From contig CAJNDS010002331.1 of assembly GCA_905221605.1 (NCBI GenBank), positions 256,001 through 320,000 on the forward strand: 64,000 nt of DNA, given 5' to 3'. Shown one piece after another: positions 52,401 to 62,420 of the stretch. A program made the position numbers and the translations under genes. Under the pieces are notes generated by a model, which did not search any database, was not told the origin of the DNA, and saw nothing but the letters and a program-made list of their open reading frames with translations. This DNA comes from Symbiodinium natans (lineage: Eukaryota; Sar; Dinophyceae; Suessiales; Symbiodiniaceae). How positions within the stretch are numbered: position 1 is the first letter of the stretch; each line of letters starts with the position of its first letter.

Positions 52401-52509
52401 CCCACCGAGTCCCTGAATAGCGGCCGAGACTCCAAAGCGTCCGGAGCGAGGTGCCAATAACCTTGACCATACCTTTTCAGGGCAAGCAGGGGGCTTAGGG
52501 TCTAAGGTC

Positions 52510-52615
52510 CTAAACCCTAAACCCAAAAACCGCAAAACCCTGAACCCTAAGCCCTGAACCCTAAACCCTAAACCCTCAACCCTAAACCCTAAACCCTAAA
52601 CCCTAAACCCAAGTG
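52510..52615 (-). repeat. Interstitial telomeric block, CCCTAAA
   Basis: About 14 units with CCCTGAA, CCCTAAG and CCCTCAA. Confidence 0.9.
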
Positions 52616-52989
52616 GGGCGTTTAGGGGTTCAGGGCTTCTTGGGCTTAGTACGCTGCAGGCTTTTCGAGCTGAGGGCCTTAAAGTGGAAAGGTCTGTCGT
52701 TGCTTCCTGTGAATCCTGACCCTTACAAACCCTGCCAAGCCCCTAATATCCCAAAAAAAATATAGGACCCCAAGCCCTAAACCCCTAGCCCCTTACCTCC
52801 AAGCCCTAAGATCCCAAACACCCCAAGCCCCAAACCCGAAGATCTCCAGAAACCGAACCTCTAAACCCTGCGATCGCCAAAGGCCCTAAGCCCTAAACCC
52901 GACGATATCTACTTGACGGTTGGTGGGTTTTCTGTGAAAATGGGGCTAGAAGCATGGTAGCCAGACTTGCAGCCTCATTTCTTGTAGTT
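52616..52989. other. Spacer without gene
   Basis: Unique DNA with weak AAGCCCTAA-type strings. No open frame of note. Confidence 0.4.
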
Positions 52990-53057
52990 CTAAACCCTAA
53001 ACCCTAAACCCTAAACCCTCAACCCTAAACCCTAAACAACCCTAAACCCTAAACACA
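52990..53057 (-). repeat. Interstitial telomeric block, CCCTAAA
   Basis: About nine units with CCCTCAA and one AACAACCC slip. Confidence 0.9.
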
Positions 53058-53179
53058 GCTGCCTCATGGAACCTCCGAGCAGACATCCCCCTTCTGAGGC
53101 CACCACAGTCGCGCTGGCACGCGCTGCGGCGGCTCATCCAGCTGTGCAAATCTGAGTCCTGCAGACATTCAGGATCTAG

Positions 53180-53245
53180 GATTGAGGGTTTAGGGTTTAG
53201 GGTTTAGGGTTGAGGGTTGAGGGTTTAGGGTTTAGGGTTTAGGGT
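53180..53245 (+). repeat. Interstitial telomeric block
   Basis: TTTAGGG with TTGAGGG variants. Confidence 0.9.
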
Positions 53246-53499
53246 TAGAGTTTGAGGGCGCGTCTTGGGGTTTGAGGGCTTAGGCTTAGGGAGGTTAAGG
53301 TTCAGGGTTGTAGTGCTCTGAGGTCTTTAGGGGCAAGAGTGTTAGGATCCAAGGTCTTTACCTTTAAAGCTTAAGAGTTGCAAGGCGTTGGAGGTGAGGC
53401 TTACTCGCAGGCAACCTGTGGCAGGTTGAGGTGGACGCTGATATCTCAAGTTCAAGGTGAACATGTCCAGGGACATGGCACCTTCCTCGCCACCCGGGG

Positions 53500-53620
53500 C
53501 TTAGGGTTAAGGGTTTAGGGTTTAGGGTTTAGGGTTTAGGGTTTAGGGTTTAGGGTTTACGGTTTAGGGTTTAGGGGGGTTTAGCGTTTAGGGTTTAGGG
53601 TTTAGGGTTTAGGGGGGTAA
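53500..53620 (+). repeat. Interstitial telomeric block, TTTAGGG
   Basis: About 15 units; the string GGGTTTAGGGGGGTTTAGCG breaks it near 53575. Confidence 0.92.
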
Positions 53621-54042
53621 GATGCTCCAGTCTCCAGGCCCATTGAAGCTTGCACCAGGAGTTAGGCACAGTTCGAGCTCGCGAAGAGTCATTGCCTACT
53701 TCAATTGTTCTTCTGAGGACCCCTTAAACATACTTCTTAGCAAGGAAGGAATTAGATACCTGAAGTCTCCCTAGACAACCCTTAAGGAACTCTATAAGAA
53801 TCACTAGTAAGAAACCGCAAGCAAACTTTCTTATATCCCTAAACTGCTGAAAGCCAAATGCGAATCCGTCCCTGAAGCCTGAACCAAAAAACCCTAAACC
53901 CTAAACCCTGAACACTAATCTTAGACCCTGAAGCCTAAACCCTAACCCGACCAAGAAGGCCAGATGGTTTGCTCCTCCAGCTGGGCCCGCCGCCATCCTG
54001 TCTTCTGGGGCTGTGCAGGGGGGGACTCAGGCCTTGGGATTC
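53621..54042. other. Spacer without gene
   Basis: Unique DNA with a small CCCTAAA patch at 53888-53945. No gene. Confidence 0.4.
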
Positions 54043-54135
54043 TACCCTAAACCCTAAACCCTAAACCCTAAACCCTAAATCCTAAACCCTAAACCCTAAA
54101 CCCTAAACCCTAAACCCTAAACCTTACACCCTCAG
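54043..54135 (-). repeat. Interstitial telomeric block, CCCTAAA
   Basis: About 13 units, one CCCTAAAT. Confidence 0.92.
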
Positions 54136-54636
54136 GCCTAAGCCCTAAAGCCTGACAACCCTAAACCCCTCTCCCCCACGCCTACGGTCAGCGCATGGCC
54201 CAAAAGCTGCATCATCTGCTCCTGCAAGGGCGGTGCTGGGGTTTGGGGTTACCCTAAACCCCAAACCCTAAAGCCTAAACCCCAAACCCCGATTAGGATC
54301 CCTGAACCTTAAACCCTAAAAGAACCTGGACTCCGTCAACCAAAGTGAAAAAACCCCAAACCCCTAAAGCCCGCAAAACCCTGAACCCCCCACCTGGGTT
54401 TAGGGTGGGGGGGGGGGGTTCGGGGCTTGGGGTGGTTTCGGGTTGCGGGCTTGGAACCTCAAGCCCTTAAGTCCAGCTGCACCAATTTAGGGTTTCGGGT
54501 CTAGGGTTTAGGGTTCAGGGTTCAGGGTTCAGGGTTAGGGATTAGGGAGGTGTCTCTCCTGGTTCACACCCTGGAGCTTCTCTTCAGGGCCCAGGCCTGC
54601 AAGAAGCGGGGTGCGGAGGAACCCTAAAGCCTAAAC

Positions 54637-54755
54637 TTGGTTTAGGGCTTAGGGCTTAGGGCTTAGGGCTTAGGGCTTAGGGTTTAGGGTTTAGGGTTTA
54701 GGGTTTAGGGTTTAGGGTTTAGGGTTTAGGGGTTAGGGTTGAACCCTAAGCCTGC
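54637..54755 (+). repeat. CTTAGGG to TTTAGGG block
   Basis: Six CTTAGGG units followed by nine TTTAGGG units. It turns to C-rich AACCCTAAGCC by 54743. Confidence 0.92.
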
Positions 54756-54836
54756 AACGGTGGCAAGGGCCACTGGGAAGGGGCAGGTGCGAGAACTTGG
54801 CCCGGCGCAGGCAAATGGCAAGGTGCCCCCATATTT

Positions 54837-54951
54837 CGGGTTTAGGGTTTAGGGCTTGGGGTTTAGGGTTTAGGGTTCAGGGTTTAGGGTTTAGGGTTTG
54901 GGGTTGGGGTTTGGGGTTTGGGGTTTAGGGCTTAGGGCTTAGGGCTTAGGG
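54837..54951 (+). repeat. Degenerate telomeric block
   Basis: TTTAGGG, TTTGGGG and CTTAGGG units abutting the family F element. Confidence 0.9.
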
Positions 54952-55021
54952 TTGGGATGTTCCTATAGTGCCCCTGATTAAACGATGATCCCCATTAAGG
55001 CTATAAGGGGGAACATCCCAA
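54952..55021. mobile_element. Fold-back element, family F, copy 2
   Basis: Compact 70-bp element. Left end TTGGGATGTTCCTATAG, right end reversed TTGGGATGTTCCCCCTTATA; short centre GATTAAACGATGATCCCCATTAA. The first TTGGG overlaps the telomeric block. Confidence 0.75.
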
Positions 55022-55493
55022 GTCTAGGGTTTCGGGCTTAGAAAGCCGTTTTACAACAGTTTCACCCATTTACAAGAATCTTGAAGTGCGCACAACCCTT
55101 TGAATCTAAAATTGTATTGCCATGGCTTACTTAGACCTAAACACACCTTCCTACTTTTTATCACGACGGGCGAATATTCAAAGAAGCCATTCAATCTGCA
55201 ACAAAGCAACATATCAACCTCGCATAACCCCTGGATCGAGGGCATTAGATGCCCAACCCCAACTCCGGCACAAAAGACACAGCAGCACTTCTTTAAACTA
55301 GAACACTTTCACAGCCACAAGCCTCCGCCCCCCCTTCCCCACGAAAAAGATGACCAAAGTTGGAGCATAGTGTATGTCAGGACGAGGGGCACGGTCGCAT
55401 GCCCGCGGTCGTTCGGAAGAAGCGCGTTGAGTCCATAATGCGGCCATCTGAGCAAGGTGTTCTTCTTCACAGGGACATACTTTACATCCCCAC
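55022..55493. other. Telomere-free segment, no confident gene
   Basis: Unique DNA with overlapping frames: 55051-55245 minus, 55100-55438 plus (112 codons), 55298-55588 minus. Compositions are not repetitive, but no domain is recognised and no strand is favoured. Confidence 0.35.
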
Positions 55494-55539
55494 CTTGGGA
55501 TGTTCCCCCTTATACTAACAGTCCTTAATAGGGCTTCAC
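55494..55539 (+). mobile_element. Fold-back element, family F, partial copy
   Basis: TTGGGATGTTCCCCCTTATA and CTAACAGTCCTTAATAGGG match the 49691 copy in reverse. The second end is not clear; GCAAAGGGGGAATCAAG at about 55601 is a weak candidate. Confidence 0.55.
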
Positions 55540-56395
55540 CACGCAATTTGATGGCATTGTGAGGATCATCTGATCTGGGACTGGGCACTCAGATTCTCTG
55601 CAAAGGGGGAATCAAGCGATACTTGTGGGACTGTCTGCAAGATTCTCTGGGCAGCATGTCCATGGGTGGTCACACCCCTACGACTCTTGGTCAAAAAAAT
55701 GAATCCAAAACCCTCAATCCTCCCCCCCAAAAAATAACCAACAAGACCCGTGCTTGGAGCCCGTGCGCGCATCCACCCCGAACTCGTCCTGCGCCCAGGG
55801 AGGGAGCTTTAGTGGGTCCTAAACCCTAGACCCAAGGCCGCGCTCCTTGCTGCAATGGCGAACTACAGGACTCCCTTTCGGTGCTACTACTACACCTTTT
55901 GCAAGTGAGGATACTATGTGCAAATACTGCTTACCCACAAAAGTGGATAGCTTCTAGCATCTTCATTCCAAACACACGTAAGCTTCCCACGCTCCTATCA
56001 CCGCTTGGCGGTTGCTCCTCGCAGTTATATCACTTGACAATATGTCTGACAGTATTCACAGATCGACCATAGCCCTGTTGCGTCTAGGATCACACAGCTA
56101 ACCAACGTCAGGGTGATTACCGTTATCTAAACAAAAACATGGTAAGGTTTGGGCTTCTCCGCTAAGCTTCGGGTGGGTTCAATGGTTTCGGGTTGAGGAT
56201 TCCCACTCAATCTGACCAATTCCTTCGGTCTACAGTTTACAGGGCTTGTGGTCTTCACCATAGGCGTCAACGGCCAAACGATCACGCTTTGCGAAAGATC
56301 TTGAACCCTAACCCCGAAACCCGAAACCCAGGCAGTCCTGCTGTGCACCTGAAAATGTCGTAATCTTGTAAGAACCCATGTCCAAGCCTGGGTTT
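55540..56395. other. Telomere-free segment without gene
   Basis: About 850 bp of unique DNA, the longest stretch without a telomeric block in this half. Short frames on both strands, none recognised. Confidence 0.4.
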
Positions 56396-56659
56396 AGCGC
56401 TGAAGGTTTGGGGTTTAAGGTTTGGGGTTTAGGGCTTAGAGTTCCACGGCTTACGGTTTGAACCAGGTGTTGGGCTCAATGCTTGACTGGATTGGCTACT
56501 CGGATGGGTTGCGCCGTACATAATACGGCGAACTCTCCCCAAATTCCTACACACAAACCCAGCGGAAGCTTCATGCGCTAACGGCTAAAAAGTCCTAAAC
56601 CACTAGGCCTTACACCCAGAACTCTGAAACCGAAACAAGTACCCAAGAAGAGAAACCAC

Positions 56660-56771
56660 CACATGGGTGGTTGGCAAAATTATGGTCCCTTTTTGGATCC
56701 CTATTATGATACGGCACCTAAATATTTAGGGTACTCCAAATGGGATCATAATTTTGACAACCACCCACATG
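56660..56771. mobile_element. Fold-back element I
   Basis: Arms ACATGGGTGGTTGGCAAAAT and (right end reversed) TCATGTGGGTGGTTGTCAAAA continue into ATTATGGTCCC/ATTATGATCCC and GGATCCC. About 112 bp with an AT-rich centre. The open frame beginning inside it is fortuitous. Confidence 0.75.
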
Positions 56772-56854
56772 AAGGAACTCTGACTTGTAAGAACCTTGAT
56801 AGTCGAAGCCCTGCATCCCTCGAAAGGCGCTGGGTTCGGATGTCGGCTCAGATT

Positions 56855-56970
56855 GTAGGATTTAGGGTTTAGGGTTTAGGGTTCAGGGTTCAGGGTTCAG
56901 GTTTAGGGTTTAGGGTTCAGGGTTCAGGGTTTAGGGTTTAGGGTTTGGGGTTTGGAGTGTAGGGTTTTTG
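56855..56970 (+). repeat. Interstitial telomeric block
   Basis: TTTAGGG and TTCAGGG units, about 15. Confidence 0.9.
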
Positions 56971-57767
56971 ACTTTAGCGCCCTCCGAAGGGCCCCCAATA
57001 GCCAAGCCATGGTGCGCGGTCCAAGCGGCTTCCTCCACAGGGTCGCTATGGGTCGTGAGACGCCCAGCTTGTTAACAAAAGGATTTTTGGGGTTTGGGGT
57101 TTAGGGTTTAGGGTAAACCCCCAAACCCATTTGGGGGGTGTTAGGGTTGTCGGCTAACTCCCCAAAACCTTTTCAAACAAAGGCCCTCTTTGGCAGGGGA
57201 GGGGGGGAGGGGGGAGCTCGGGGTGCAAAGAGCGAACCCAGATCACGGTTCTCACACACCCTGCAGGGTGGCGCGTTGGTATCTAGAGTCTAGAAGCACT
57301 ACCAGCCCAGAAATGCACTAGTAAAGGGCAATCAGGCCTTTGGAAAAGGAGCAGTGAGGCTCCAGAAATTTGGGTCGGCACGAATGCGGCAACAAGGGCA
57401 AAGAAGCTCGACATCATAAACTTCCATGAACTTCAGCTCAGAACTCTCAGAACCTTTCAACGCGAAACTCACAAACCTTCGTCGAGCGTCACACCAGCCA
57501 GTATCCACCACGGGGTCTGCGCCACTCCGTGTGCGCCTCAAGCTGTCTGAGGGGTGCGAGGGGGGAGGGGACCGGGGGCAACCCCCCAAAATTCGAAACC
57601 CGTTCTTTCAATGACCCCAAACCTTAAGCCCAAGCAAGCTTCCAGCCTAAGTAAGCCTCCGAAGGTTTTGGGTAGCTTCGGGAAACGGGCTCGGAATGCG
57701 GGCTTTGACGCCTTGAACCTAAAGAACGCAAAAGCCTGAAGGCCCAGCACCCAGCATCCCAGCCAGC
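56971..57767. other. Telomere-poor segment, no confident gene
   Basis: Contains GGGTTTAGGGTAAACCCCCAA at about 57103, a small head-to-head telomeric junction, and G-rich DNA at 57196-57220. Frames of 60-85 codons lie on both strands (57332-57750), none recognised. Confidence 0.35.
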
Positions 57768-57992
57768 CCTAAACCCTAAACCCTAAACCCTGAACCATGA
57801 ACCCCGAACCCTGAACCCTGAACCTTCAAACCCCTCAACCCGATTTCGGGTTCAGGGTTTAGAGGGTCTGGGGTTCAAGGGTTCTAGGGCTCCAGGGTTT
57901 CCAGGGTTCCAGGATTCGTGGGTTTTGGGGTTCAGGCTTTACGGTTTAGGGTTTAGGGTTTAAGGTTTAGAGTTTAGGGTTTAGGGTTTAGG
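57768..57992. repeat. Opposed degenerate telomeric blocks
   Basis: CCCTAAA/CCCTGAA at 57768-57842 switch to TTCAGGG-like units by 57847. TTTAGGG at 57943-57992. Confidence 0.85.
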
Positions 57993-58094
57993 GCTACCCT
58001 CTTCTCAGCGAAACATGGCCTGTAGTCGAGAGAGATCGGTTCTCCGCAGCCGTCGCCCAGAGGGGAAGGGCACACAGGCACCAACAGAGCCCTG

Positions 58095-58175
58095 CAGGCT
58101 TTAGGGTTGAGGGGTTTAGGGGCTTGGGGTTTAGGGTTTAGGTTTAGGGTTCAGGGTTCAGGGTTTAGGGTGATA
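58095..58175 (+). repeat. Degenerate telomeric block
   Basis: TTGAGGGG, TTTAGGG and TTCAGGG units. Confidence 0.82.
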
Positions 58176-58544
58176 GGGCGTAGATGCTGTGAAGCCACCC
58201 AAACCTATTCCTTTTAAGGTTTATGCCTAAACTCAAGCCAACTGCTTACTTCCTAAAACTTCTTCATTCCGTCATCTCAAGTTCACAAAAAAAGCCACAG
58301 GCAGAAGGGCAGAAAGGCCCACAGGGCCTAGGCAACTAGCAGGACCCCCTGGGCTGGGGCCCTGGGGGTACCCCCGCCGAAAAGGTCTGAGGGTCTTTAT
58401 TATAACTGGTCGTTGCTGTACCGGGCCCATCGTGGGCGCTACCGACCCCAATGCTGTGGGAGGCGGGCAAGCGATCTGGGTCGGCTTGCGCCATCGAGGT
58501 CGAAAGGCTTAAGCACCGCCCCCAACGGGGGCCGGCCTAGGCCC

Positions 58545-58628
58545 TGAGTTTAGGGTTTAGGGTTTAGGGTTTAGGGTTTAGGGTTTAGGGATTAGGGTTT
58601 AGTGTTTAGGGTATAGGGTTTAGGAAAT
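58545..58628 (+). repeat. Interstitial telomeric block, TTTAGGG
   Basis: About 12 units, the last regular block before the gene-bearing end. Confidence 0.92.
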
Positions 58629-59364
58629 TCTTGTGCGTGAGCATGACTACAGGAAGTCCACTCGCAAAAGGCCAGGATTGAGAGGAGGACTTGTGTATGC
58701 CGAGCACGCTACGCAGATTCGGCGCTCACCGCTGCACACTAGTCCCTATGTGCGGAATGCATGCTCTGATACCAGACTTGGGTCAGCCCCCGGTCCTAAT
58801 TGTGACACCAATGCCTTGCTTCAAGCACCCGCAGTACCACAACCCGCCAATTTGCATGATGGATCTAAACCCATTGCCTCATTGGACTCGAGAGTGGATA
58901 GCAATAGCGAGATTCTAGGGTTAAGGCTCGATCAACTGTTTGTAAAAATCGTGTAAAAACGATACCTGATATGGACCTGGTCCAACCTCCAACAAAGCCA
59001 CACAAAAAGCGTGCTGAAACGAGTTAAAATTTTGAGGGTTGCGGAGGGTCTTACAATCCCATGCATTTCCGGAGCTCAAGTTCAGAACACGAACTAATCC
59101 TGGAAAGATTGTAGGGTGGAGGTTCCCGTCCAGAGCTCAAGGCTATACGCTGTCATAAACTGGCAACTCCCCAGGCCCCCAAAAATCTGCGTCACCCGCT
59201 CGCCTCGCAAAGCGCCACCCGCCGAGGCTACGCGAAACAACATGGTGCTGCAAGGTGTCCGCTGGCTGTGCTACCCGAAAGCTGCCTCAAAGATTTGCTA
59301 CCTGCCATGTCTCTTGCCTCCAAGCGATCTTACATTTGCAAAAGACAGCTGAGCGCCCCCATGA
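58629..59364. other. Telomere-free segment, weak open frames
   Basis: A 107-codon plus-strand frame (58633-58956) and a 78-codon frame (59116-59352) have ordinary composition, but there is no recognisable motif and there are competing frames. Not called as genes. Confidence 0.35.
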
Positions 59365-59970
59365 ACCCTAAACCCGAAACCCTAAACCCTAAACCCCACA
59401 TAACCCCTAAACCCTGAACCCTAGACCCCAAAAAAACGAACTGTAAGCCCTTGAGCCCAGAAGCCAACTCGCACCCTTGCCCTTGAGGCTCAATTGAGGA
59501 GGTTTCTCCCAAGCAAAGAAGCAAACACCCAAAGCAAGCGTTGAGGGGTGGTTTAGGGACTGTTTTTTTGGTTTAGGGTTTTAGGGTTTGGGGGTTTCCG
59601 GGGTTTAGGGGTTCTGGGGTTTAGGGTTTTAGGGGGTTTAGGGGTTTGGGTTGTTGGTTTTGGGGTTTTAGGGCGCAATCGTTCGAAGCCGCAGGGTCAT
59701 CCAGCAAGGGCGACGTTATTCCCTAAAGATTAGCTGCGGGATTCAGAGGTCGAGGGTAGACGTGTTCTCTTTTTCACTCATTTCAGAGGCTCTTGAACAG
59801 AGAACCAGAACCGACAAGTCCATGTGCCGAGAATCCGGCTACCATGGCACGGGCACGAAGGCCCGGTACATTATCCACACGTCGGCTGCGAACCCTCAAA
59901 ACCCCAAACCCTAAACCCTAAACCCCAAACCTTAAACTCCCTAAACCCTAAACTCCCTAAACCCTCAACC
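59365..59970. repeat. Last cluster of small telomeric patches
   Basis: CCCTAAA at 59365-59430, TTTAGGG-like with octamer slips at 59550-59670, CCCTAAA/CTCCCTAAA at 59897-59970. Unique DNA between, no gene. Confidence 0.8.
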
Positions 59971-60031
59971 GAACAAATTTAGAGATAACCACCTTACCGA
60001 CCTCGAGGTCGTAAACCCGAACCCCAACTAC

Positions 60032-60171
60032 GAATTGCTTAAGAACCCCCCAAAAGATTCTTTTTATGAGGCTAATATAGGGATTGCTTAAGACCCCCAA
60101 CAGATTCTTTTTTATGAGGGTAATGCAGGGATTGTCATTTTTGTATTCCGTTTGGGGTTCTTCAGCAAATA
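60032..60171. mobile_element. Fold-back element, family G, copy 2
   Basis: Ends GAATTGCTTAAGAACCCCCC and (reversed right end) ATTTGCTGAAGAACCCC. The left half is tandemly duplicated: ATTGCTTAAGA..CCCC..AGATTCTTTTTATGAGG occurs at 60033 and 60083. Confidence 0.7.
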
Positions 60172-60409
60172 GTAGCCAAGCAAGCCCTCTTCACAAGTAT
60201 CCTCAACCCTGAACCCTCCGGTACAAGAGCACCGCTGGCCTCCATGAGGTCGAAGCACAGTCATGGAACCATGGATCCTCGTCATATCCGGGGTTTTGAA
60301 TTTCGAGGCGTGCAGTCGCGGCGGTCTAAAACCTCCAGAAAATTGGAAGTCATGTAGCATATAATATACTTTACAATCCTGCTTTTTTATTGTAATATAT
60401 TCTCACAAA

Positions 60410-60690
60410 ATATGAATATTACATTACATTACATTACATTGCATTATATTATATTATATTATACTCTATTATATTATATTATAATATATTCTATTCTATT
60501 CTATTATACTTTATCATATTATACTATATTATTTTTTACATTATATTATACTTGTTTTTTTTATGTTAGATAATACAATACAATATAATGCAATATAATA
60601 GAATAGAATAGAATATAATATAATGTAATATAATATAATGTAATATAATGTAATATAATACAATATATAATATAATATAGAAAACTATGT
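60410..60690. repeat. AT-rich long inverted repeat
   Basis: The left arm of ATTAC, ATTAT and TTCTA units (60418-60515) is closely mirrored by a right arm of TAGAA, ATAAT and GTAAT units (60585-60680). The spacer between is about 60 bp. It could form a long AT hairpin. Confidence 0.8.
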
Positions 60691-60704
60691 AATGGTTCGA
60701 AACC

Positions 60705-60772
60705 GGGGGTTTACGAAAACAAGGGAGCCCTAGTATAGTCCCCAAGTAGTAGTATTCCCTTTTCAGAAGAAA
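60705..60772 (-). mobile_element. Fold-back element, family B, truncated copy
   Basis: GGGGGTTTACGAAAACAAGGG, then TATAGTCCCCAAGTAGTAGTA. It ends within the family near TTCCCTTTTCAGAAG, directly next to the AT inverted repeat. Confidence 0.6.
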
Positions 60773-60875
60773 AGAAACCTCCAAACCACAAAGCCCGAAA
60801 TGCGCACCTGAAGACCGGCTCTGTGTTGGCAGGTGTTCAGGGGAAAGGTTTGGGATGTAGGGTTCAAGGCTCAGT

Positions 60876-60975
60876 GTCCCTACACCCTAAACTCTATAAC
60901 CTAAACCCTAAACCCCAAACCCTAAACCCGAAACCCTAAACCCTACACCCTACACCCTAAACCCTCAACCCCAAA
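60876..60975 (-). repeat. Degenerate CCCTAAA block
   Basis: CCCTAAA with CCCTACA, CCCGAAA and CCCCAAA; the last telomeric block of the window. Confidence 0.88.
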
Positions 60976-61097
60976 CTCTTCCAGCCTGTGCCAGAAGGGG
61001 AGGCCGAAAGGCTGCCCAGCCCGAGCCCACTGCTGCGGCCACAAGCATTGAAAAGCTGCGTGCGCCCTTGGCAGCTCAATGGTGGATATTACGTCAC

Positions 61098-61250
61098 ATT
61101 GTAGTATAATAGTATAGTATAGTATAGTATAGTATGGTATGGTATGGTATAGTATAGTATAGTTGTCTAGCATAATATAGTATAGTATAGTTTTTGTATA
61201 GTATAGTACAGTAAAATATAATATAGAAAAGCATAGTACTGAACAGTATA
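61098..61250. repeat. TATAG pentamer microsatellite
   Basis: (AGTAT)n with GGTAT variants, about 150 bp, interrupted near 61160 and 61190. Confidence 0.9.
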
Positions 61251-61551
61251 GCATATTCGAATGCTATCATGAGAATAATATGCATAGGGATACGAAGATA
61301 ATGATAACTTAAGCATAAACAAGGAAAGCAAGGACTTCAGGGGCACAGCGGCACAGCCGCAGACGACGAAAGCTAGCTTGATTGACGCCCACATGGACTG
61401 GCCACACCGCACACCGCTGCCACCACCACCGCCGCCACCACCATTGCCGTCTCTTGCTGCTTGCGACCTCTTTCTCCTTTAAACTTTTGGCGTTGGGTTT
61501 GAGGTTTGGGAAGTCACGCCTGACCTTACTGGCGTCCCTGAGGGGCGTCGA
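61251..61551. other. Spacer upstream of helicase-like gene
   Basis: Unique DNA with a CCACCACCGCCGCCACCACCA trinucleotide tract at about 61419-61441. No promoter element or spliced-leader site can be recognised. Confidence 0.4.
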
Positions 61552-61875
61552 ATGTGGTTTGCCGTTGCGGGTAAGGTGCCGGCCAGAGGAACCGCTGTAT
61601 TGGTCACCCTGCAGGCCGATGGAAGGAACACCACCTTTCCTGGGGTTTACATGGAACTCACTTCCCCTAAAAAGCTTAAAACGAATGTTGGGGAAAATAA
61701 GGCGATGCAACCTGTGCACCTTAAACTGGCCCTCCTCCTCACGGATGAGCAGCATCATCAACTAGCGAACCTGCTGACCCTGCCCAGGGTCAGCCAACTG
61801 GTGGTGCTCCCTAGCGGGGCGTCTACCCCTTTATGGATGCACTACTCCACATGCCTACTGAGAGGCGGCATGTAG
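61552..61875 (+). pseudogene. Upstream segment of helicase-like gene (frame 1)
   Basis: Open from the ATG at 61552 to TAG at 61873-61875, with non-repetitive coding-like composition (RGTAVLVTLQADGRNTTFPG, LTDEQHHQLANLLTLPRVSQ). Just before its stop it overlaps the next open frame (open from 61815). The two frames join naturally by a one-base shift in 61815-61875, so this is probably the N-terminal part of the helicase gene, separated by a frameshift mutation or an unseen intron. No known domain is recognised. A 150-codon frame on the opposite strand (61309-61761) is taken as its shadow. Pseudogene status is inferred, not proven. Confidence 0.5.
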
Positions 61876-62420
61876 CTCTTGGAGTGCCAGTGGAGGACAG
61901 CCCTGTCGACACAATTCGCCAACCTTCCTGGTTGCCCAGCTTTTTAGTTGATTTGGTGCTGACCCTGGTCATTGGAATGGTGGTAAAGGGATATTGGCGT
62001 GAGTCATGGGCACACCTGGTGCATACTTGTGTGCTCCCTGTCCTTCGGGGGCAACACGAGGCACAGGCCCAGGATGACTCCCGTATTGGCGGAGATGCGT
62101 ATGAGGACCGGCTCCGTGATCATCTGCAGGACTGGATTGACGCGGAACCGGTCTATGGTGAGCAATGGACACTGCATCTGTTAGCGGGCATCCTCGATAC
62201 CTTGCCTCTGAATTTCGCGCTTGGCCGGGAGGGCGCCCGCCCTCCTGCGCTGTGGCATGCAGATAAGCTCCATTTGCCGCCGGATGCTGTGAGGCTCGAA
62301 CAGGATCCTCGGAACAGAGCAATGATATTTGCACTGGCAGCAGGGCCGGCATTTCTTGCTTGTCTCTGCGATACTTTTTGGGGCGCTGACGGGCACCTGG
62401 CTGCACTCATAGGCACGTGA
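61833..62420 (+). pseudogene. Middle segment of helicase-like gene, ended by TGA
   Basis: About 195 codons from the ATG at 61833 to TGA at 62418-62420. The peptide carries a hydrophobic stretch (FLVDLVLTLVIGMVVKGYW), an acidic linker (DAYEDRLRDHLQDWIDAEP) and LLAGILDTLPLNFALGREG. The same frame stays open after the TGA and reaches the Walker A motif 12 codons later, so the stop splits what looks like one coding region. Possible explanations are a nonsense mutation, an intron, or a sequencing error. The segment precedes the helicase core, as N-terminal domains do in UPF1-like helicases. No specific domain can be named. Confidence 0.55.

Noticed and set aside
56663-56872. 69-codon frame MGGWQNYGPF...
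   Set aside because: Begins inside the inverted repeat of fold-back element I and ends in telomeric repeats; fortuitous.
61309-61761. 150-codon minus-strand frame
   Set aside because: Lies opposite the better-supported upstream segment of the helicase-like gene and contains a W/R run from the trinucleotide tract.
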